NCBI GenBank assembly: GCA_958299035.1
Contig: CATQJL010000112.1
Coordinates: forward strand, 80,990,636 to 81,054,635
DNA: 64,000 bases
Direction: 5' to 3'
Origin: Cylicocyclus nassatus
Lineage: Eukaryota > Nematoda > Chromadorea > Rhabditida > Strongylidae
Positions within the stretch are counted from its first letter, which is position 1, and the number at the start of each line of letters is the position of its first letter. Made by a program: the position numbers and the translations under genes. The notes below the pieces were generated by a model, which made no database searches, was not told where the DNA came from, and was given only the letters and a program-made list of their open reading frames with translations. Of the stretch, positions 59,256-64,000 are shown one piece after another.

Positions 59256-60270
59256 TATTATAGCGTTTTGATAACGGCAAAGGAATATTATGTAACACTA
59301 CTATACTTACGCTACTGAAATTATGTAATTATAAGTAGCGTTAATTACAGTAGCGTTTTGGATAGCCGCGATGAGTCCAAAATAATGCAAAGGAAGAGTA
59401 CCGCCACAACACAAGAGTTAGCTTATCACTCCTTATGTGGATTTGATCGATTTACAACACATTTGAAAAGAGCTGAGAATCTTGTTTTATTATAGCGTGT
59501 TCGCCACTTGTTTTATTAGGTTGGCACATACGTTTTGCTACTTTTCCCATAATTTTCTTTTTACTAAATGTAGCACTATTTTTGACATTGTGTAGAGTGT
59601 GACATAAGCTGCAATCCTGCGCAGATTGTTTTATTTGAGATAACGTGTTAGAAAAAATTTGAGCACTTTTTGAAAACCTTGAAAATCGAGGTTTTACGGT
59701 TTTTTGGCAAGTATGAAGCCGTACAAAACCTGGGTCAAACATATAATAAAGGAATCATAGGCAGCATGTAGCTAGAGGACACTTTGTAATCAGAAAAAAA
59801 AAGAAGTGAAATTCAAAGACAAACTAAGATAAGAAGCCTTTGAGAAGTAGAACAAGTCAAATGCATCAAGTTTGAGGGCAATCTGTCAATAACTACTGCA
59901 AAACCTTGGAATTCGCTTATTCTTTGCACAATAGGGTAATCCAATACGGTGAACACGAATATCATATTCATTTGTCGCTAAGATAGCATTCATATTTTGA
60001 CCTGACGAAGGAAGCCTTTTCATGCGAAATGAGTCTCATTGTTGTGATGAGCCTGTCGAATAACCACCACCATGTTTCAGCAAAATCTGAGGCAATTTAA
60101 AAATTTTCCCACTGTAAACCTACCGTAATCCTTACATAAGATGGCCATATTCGGCAAAAATGTCCGCAATTGCAGCTTACATCTTAGTCTTTATATTGCC
60201 AGAAAATGAACGCGCTACGTTAAAAAAAAGTTATATAAAAAGTTGCATTACTTATGTGCCAACCTAATAT
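59256..60270. other. Unassigned; one hammerhead-like motif
   Basis: A plus-strand motif CTGACGAAGGAAGCC...GCGAAA at 60002-60029 resembles the PLE hammerhead core and may mark another PLE 3' fragment. A minus frame at 59452-59742 has CSLCHTLHN but no clear GIY-YIG motif. Otherwise not recognised. Confidence 0.35.
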
Positions 60271-61390
60271 ATGTGTTCGTTTTCAATGCTGCTAGGGCTG
60301 AGAGTGCATCGAGAGAATTACTTTATTTTTGTACGAAATGTCAGAGTAAATTCAACCTTGTCTGTGTTAGGATTACACTTACCTTCATAAACCACATTCA
60401 TGGACACGGGTTAATCGCTGTCTGGGGTAAGACTTACCTCAAAGTAGCGATCGTGAACACGCGGTATCACTTTCCGGAATAAGCCGTTCCTTCAAAAGCT
60501 TCGTTGATGAATACGGCTAACAAAACCTAATGGTAAACCTTGAGGTCATTGAGGGTAAGGGTTACCAAGGTTCGTTGATGAATACGACAACAGGATATTT
60601 CTCCTGGCTGCCTTCACTAATTCCAGGCGCAGATAACCGCTAATTTCTTTGCTGGTTCATCATGCTCAAACTCTATCCACTTGTTGTTGTTATTCTCTGC
60701 GGACGTTTTGCGCCATGTTGGCCTTAGTAGAAAAACACCCGTTCTTCTCTTATTATGGACTGGGCTATCGTTGCGCGCTTTCGAGTTCTTTTTACCAAAG
60801 TCAGAAAGCGACATATTTCATGTCTAAATCATTTTGCACTGCGTGGGCGGTTGTTGTAATCTGTTTAATCTACAACTTTTATCAACTTAGATTCTCATGT
60901 GCATCACCCCAGCATCTGATAACTTGTAATCAATTTTATATAGGTAACCTTAGTCCGTATGATACGGTTGTTTACGAATGGCATCAACGAACCCAGTGGG
61001 TAAGCCAAGCCAGTGGGATCCATGGGGCGAACCTAGTGGGATCCATGGGTTTGCGAACCCATTGTGCAAGATCGTTATTCACAATTGCTCCGCTGGATTC
61101 GCTAACCCAAGACGTCAACAATGTACTTCTCTAGTCTCTGTTCACACTTCTGATCTCTCGTCAACACGTTTCGCGCTAACTCAAATGCGCCAGCACGCTT
61201 GAATACGCCTTCGTGAATTTACATGTTTGGAAGAATGGGCTTAAACAATGTCTTTTGCGCAACAGTGTTTTGCAAGGTAGCAATTATTTTGAACGAACTT
61301 TGCTACATCAACTGCAGTCGATGCTATGATGAGATTATTCAATTTTTACAGTATTGAAAATCCTCAAAAGAAGTTAAAATGGTCGTTATA
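60271..61390. repeat. Duplicated segment, sister copy (empty site for element A)
   Basis: It matches 10734-11834 and then continues without interruption into sequence matching 19808-19845, with a single TA at 61352-61353 where element A sits in the other copy. Frames such as 60649-61134 are repeat sequence shared by both copies. Confidence 0.8.
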
Positions 61391-61797
61391 GCTGGCTTAC
61401 CCGACCCCGTCAAAACAGTTTGATGAAGGTCCCATCCCTACTGCACAACCTTTCCCTGTGCCCACTTCTACATGCCAATGTCCTATGTGTTAGTAATCAG
61501 CATGCTCACTTACCTCTTTGTGCCAACTCCCAGCCCCGTAGCTCGAACTTTGCACAAACGATAAAATCTATACAAATAACAAATAAAAACTAACACTGTA
61601 TTTGTAATCAGCATGCTCGATTACCCCCCCCCCTGCGCAAATCCCATCTAGGTCAAACTTTACAAAAAATCGATAAAAAACGATAAGATTTCATCCAACT
61701 CCGACTGTTCTTCAATCTTGGCATAGATATGAACCGTAGTATGATGTTGAGCAACACAACCAAAATGGCAACTTTTCTTCATTAACTTCGGCCAACA

Positions 61798-61821
61798 TTT
61801 CGGCGCAATCGCCTTCGTCAG
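61798..61821 (-). ncRNA. Hammerhead-ribozyme core-like motif, left PLE unit
   Basis: CTGACGA, stem II GGCG-ATTG-CGCC and GAAA are exact matches to the conserved core spacing. Located in the 3' region of the PLE, where such ribozymes occur. Stem III pairing and the cleavage site were not confirmed by eye. Confidence 0.5.
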
Positions 61822-62117
61822 AGCTTAGAAAGTCAAATACACAAGGAACTCCTTCTCCAGGCGTCAATGAAGAAGCAAGGCAATTCAGTTGGAAGCTGGT
61901 AGAAGGAAAGAACCAGAGACACGGTTGAGCAATACTCACTTCAATCGTTGCATAGGGATACGAGGGACCACCAACTAAGCAATAACTATACCTTTGCCGT
62001 ATTTATAGTAATGAGGTGACCTGACTTAGCCTCAGAAACCGCAAAGGGTCTGATATGGCGCGAGTTCGTTGGTTATTGCTCCTCCTTCCGGTTCAGTTTC
62101 GGAATTTTAGCGCTGAT

Positions 62118-62567
62118 TCAAAGCGCTTTCAAAGTCTTGCGCGAGAGGACTTCGGGTTCGTAGGACAAAATCGAGACCCCAATTTGTATTTCAGCATTTT
62201 TGTGTTGCCGTAAGCGATGACACCAAGCGGTGTACTGGCCCTTGACTTGTTCAGTCCATCTTTGTTCTTTGATGCGGCAGTAAAGCGGGCGCCCAGTTTC
62301 GCCCATGTACGTGTCGCCACTTGATAAACATGTGATGATGTATATCACGCCTGCCACCATACAATCCCCCTCTTTACCGAATGGACAAACTACACAGCCT
62401 GAAGTCAAACAACTCTGATCATACGCTTTATTCCTGACCAATTGCCTCTTTAGGTTGGGCGGCAGAAAATCGATCACCCTGTGCGCTTCTTGCAAACCCA
62501 CCTGATATACGCATCGCCGCACCGCGCTGCTTACATAATCCGAGATGAAAGGCTGCATGTTTTTCAT
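62118..62567 (-). CDS. PLE GIY-YIG endonuclease frame (5'-truncated)
   Basis: 149 codons, open. A Cys cluster (CLTSGCVVCPFGKEGDC, 53-69) precedes the GIY-YIG nuclease signature GVIYIITC (73-80) and TYMGETGR (86-93), then R98 of the CRIKE segment. In PLEs the endonuclease lies C-terminal to the reverse transcriptase and nicks target DNA for priming. The usual EH after the catalytic Arg reads EQ here. The Met used as start lies at the junction hairpin, so this is the truncated end of a longer protein, not a complete gene. Confidence 0.75.
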   Translation of the reverse strand: MKNMQPFISDYVSSAVRRCVYQVGLQEAHRVIDFLPPNLKRQLVRNKAYDQSCLTSGCVVCPFGKEGDCMVAGVIYIITCLSSGDTYMGETGRPLYCRIKEQRWTEQVKGQYTAWCHRLRQHKNAEIQIGVSILSYEPEVLSRKTLKAL

Positions 62568-63012
62568 CTCGGATTGAACAAGTCAAGGACCAGTACACCG
62601 CTCGGTAGTCATCGCTTACGGCAACACGAAAATGCTGAAATACAAATTGGGTTCTCGATTTTGTCCTACAAACCCGAAGTCCTATCGCGCAAGACTTTAA
62701 AAGTGTTTTGAATCAGCCCTAAAAATCCAAAAATGAACAAAGGAGAGTGCATTGCAATAATCAACGAACTCGCACCATATCAGGCCCTTTGCGGTTTCTG
62801 AGGCTAGGTCAGTTCACCTCATTACTATAAATAGGGCAAAGCTATAGTTATTGCATAGTTGGTGGTCCCTCGTACCCCTATGCAACGATTGAGGTGAGTA
62901 TTGCTCAGCCGTGGCTCTGGTTCTTTCCTTCTACTAGCTTCCAACTGAATTATCTTGCTTCTTCATTGACGCCTGAGGAAGGAGATCCTTATGTTTTGTG
63001 GCTTTCTAAGTT

Positions 63013-63036
63013 CTGACGAAGGCGATTGCGCCGAAA
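63013..63036 (+). ncRNA. Hammerhead-ribozyme core-like motif, right PLE unit
   Basis: Same core as at 61798-61821 in opposite orientation, with identical stem II GGCG-ATTG-CGCC. Conservation in two diverged copies supports function or recent common origin. Confidence 0.5.
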
Positions 63037-63242
63037 TGTTGGCCGAAGTTAATAAAGAGAAGTTGCCATCTTGGTCGTGTTGCTCAACGTCATACTACGA
63101 CAAGATATCAATCGCTAACGAAAAGTAACCTGACACGCGCTCCCCCGAAGTGTATGTATGCAAAGTTTAGTTCGGATTGTTTCAGAAATGAAAATTTCTT
63201 TTCGGAACATATGTACATATCTACTACAGACTCACATACATC

Positions 63243-63481
63243 CAGGGCTGATTATTTGCAGTGTCGGAGACACCAGCATCTCCACTCCTGCGCGGAACAC
63301 CGCACCTCTTCCACGAGCATGCTCTCTAGTCATGTCCAATCGATTGAGGGTTCCCCTTTCCCACGCTCGCGGTGAGAAAGTGATCAGAGAGCGTGTTCGC
63401 GAAAGAGGTGCAAAGAGGTCCAGGCGAAGCGGACACGAAAGAGAGATGCTGGTGCTCCCGACATTGCAGTGATAAGCCCTG
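63243..63481. mobile_element. MITE G copy 2
   Basis: The ends CAGGGCTGATTA and TGATAAGCCCTG, right flank TA (left TC), at the same point of H1 as copy 1 at 20355-20590. Confidence 0.8.
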
Positions 63482-63513
63482 TACAGACAAACAGACATTT
63501 AGATTTATATAAT

Positions 63514-64000
63514 AGGGTGTCCCATAATTATTTACCGTTTTTACCCTAATCAGCTTTTTTCGAGAACTAGGACATCTACAAAGGGTACAAACACGTGATC
63601 GTACTTAAGTACTGCATAAGTTCTGTCCGATTTTTTTGCCTTATGTTTGGAGCAGCTGTTCTAAGAGAATTTCATCTCTAATGCGGTACTGTTAGCATCA
63701 CTAGAAAGTGCTTTTCTTGCCCTTTCTGATGCATATCAAATTTCAATGAATTCCTTAGTGTGAGGAGATTTCAGACCTAAAATCTCCAAGTAGCCGAGGT
63801 ACGTCCTCACCATAGAAATATGCTTGCAGGAGATCTCCACAATGCGCCCTTCAAATCAAGTTCTTTCACTGATCGCGGAATGAGAGTGTAGAAGGCTACT
63901 TCATGCAGAAGCTCGGTTCCATGAAGAAAACGTCTTGCTAGAATTTACTGTCGAACATTGATTTTTGTATAGATGTTTTACAAGCAGTAACTCTCTGCGA
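63514..64000. mobile_element. Foldback MITE of the GGGTGTC family, right end not seen
   Basis: Starts GGGTGTCCCATAATTATTTA after TATAATA. GAGAACTAGG-CATCTACAAAGGGTACAAA matches the interior of 5541-5974. The right TIR is not in the window. Confidence 0.6.

Larger units (their letters stand above)
61689..63101. mobile_element. Head-to-head pair of Penelope-like element copies
   Basis: The left unit reads on the minus strand and the right unit (from about 62562) on the plus strand. Both end outward in the same 3' region (hammerhead core, then ACTTCGGCC-complement sequence). AAGAT borders both sides of the insertion (about 61684 and 63101). At the junction CCGAGATGAAA / TTTCATCTCGG form a short hairpin. 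The right unit keeps only the last ~45 codons of the frame. No reverse transcriptase is present. Confidence 0.75.
61391..63510 (-). mobile_element. Helitron-type element H1, copy interrupted by PLEs and MITE G
   Basis: The 3' side (GTCGGGTAAGCCAGC on the minus strand, final CTAG decayed) lies at about 61391. The 5' side ATTTATATAA is at about 63510. ATCAGCATGCTC units occur at about 61498 and 61608. Two insertions split it: a PLE pair (61689-63101) and MITE G copy 2 (63243-63481). Confidence 0.65.

Overview
The window looks like nuclear DNA of a clade V (rhabditid/strongylid-type) nematode. It is AT-rich, its introns are short with TTTCAG-type acceptors, and its recognisable genes are an F-box gene, a secreted SCP/TAPS (CAP) protein, a nematode-style extended SDR and a p24/TMED cargo receptor. 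Species cannot be fixed from the sequence. There are no operons of prokaryotic type, no CRISPR array and no rRNA.

Host genes are few. They are an F-box gene (59-532, + strand, 3' end not followed); a CAP-domain secreted protein in seven exons (26828-28889, +); an NAD(P)-dependent epimerase/dehydratase-like SDR in nine exons (30060-33705, -, 369 aa, exon lengths summing to 370 codons); and a p24/TMED protein in five exons (49217-50246, -, 215 aa). Three further open exons with splice signals (7561-7755 -, 8821-8952 +, 42746-43135 -) are not recognised. A decayed intron-containing copy of MYG1 lies at 13868-15232 (-).

Most of the rest is mobile DNA: TA-flanked palindromic (foldback) MITEs, TTAA-flanked MITEs, hAT-type elements with perfect 8-bp target duplications, two Helitron-type families (ends TC...CTRR inserted between A and T), Penelope-like element (PLE) remnants with a GIY-YIG endonuclease reading frame and hammerhead-core motifs, and a tRNA-derived SINE.

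The most striking region is 10734-20616. A repeat-derived segment present here and again at 60271-63510 has been opened at a TA by a 7,973-bp structure (11835-19807). Its outer arms are a 0.7-kb inverted repeat, and the sister copy at about 61352 is the empty site. At the centre of that palindrome four more TIR elements (E, B, C, D) sit in a row, separated by TATA. Element E carries the MYG1 pseudogene, so a host gene copy is enclosed by TIRs inside a nested transposon stack. The sister segment was opened instead by a head-to-head pair of PLE copies.
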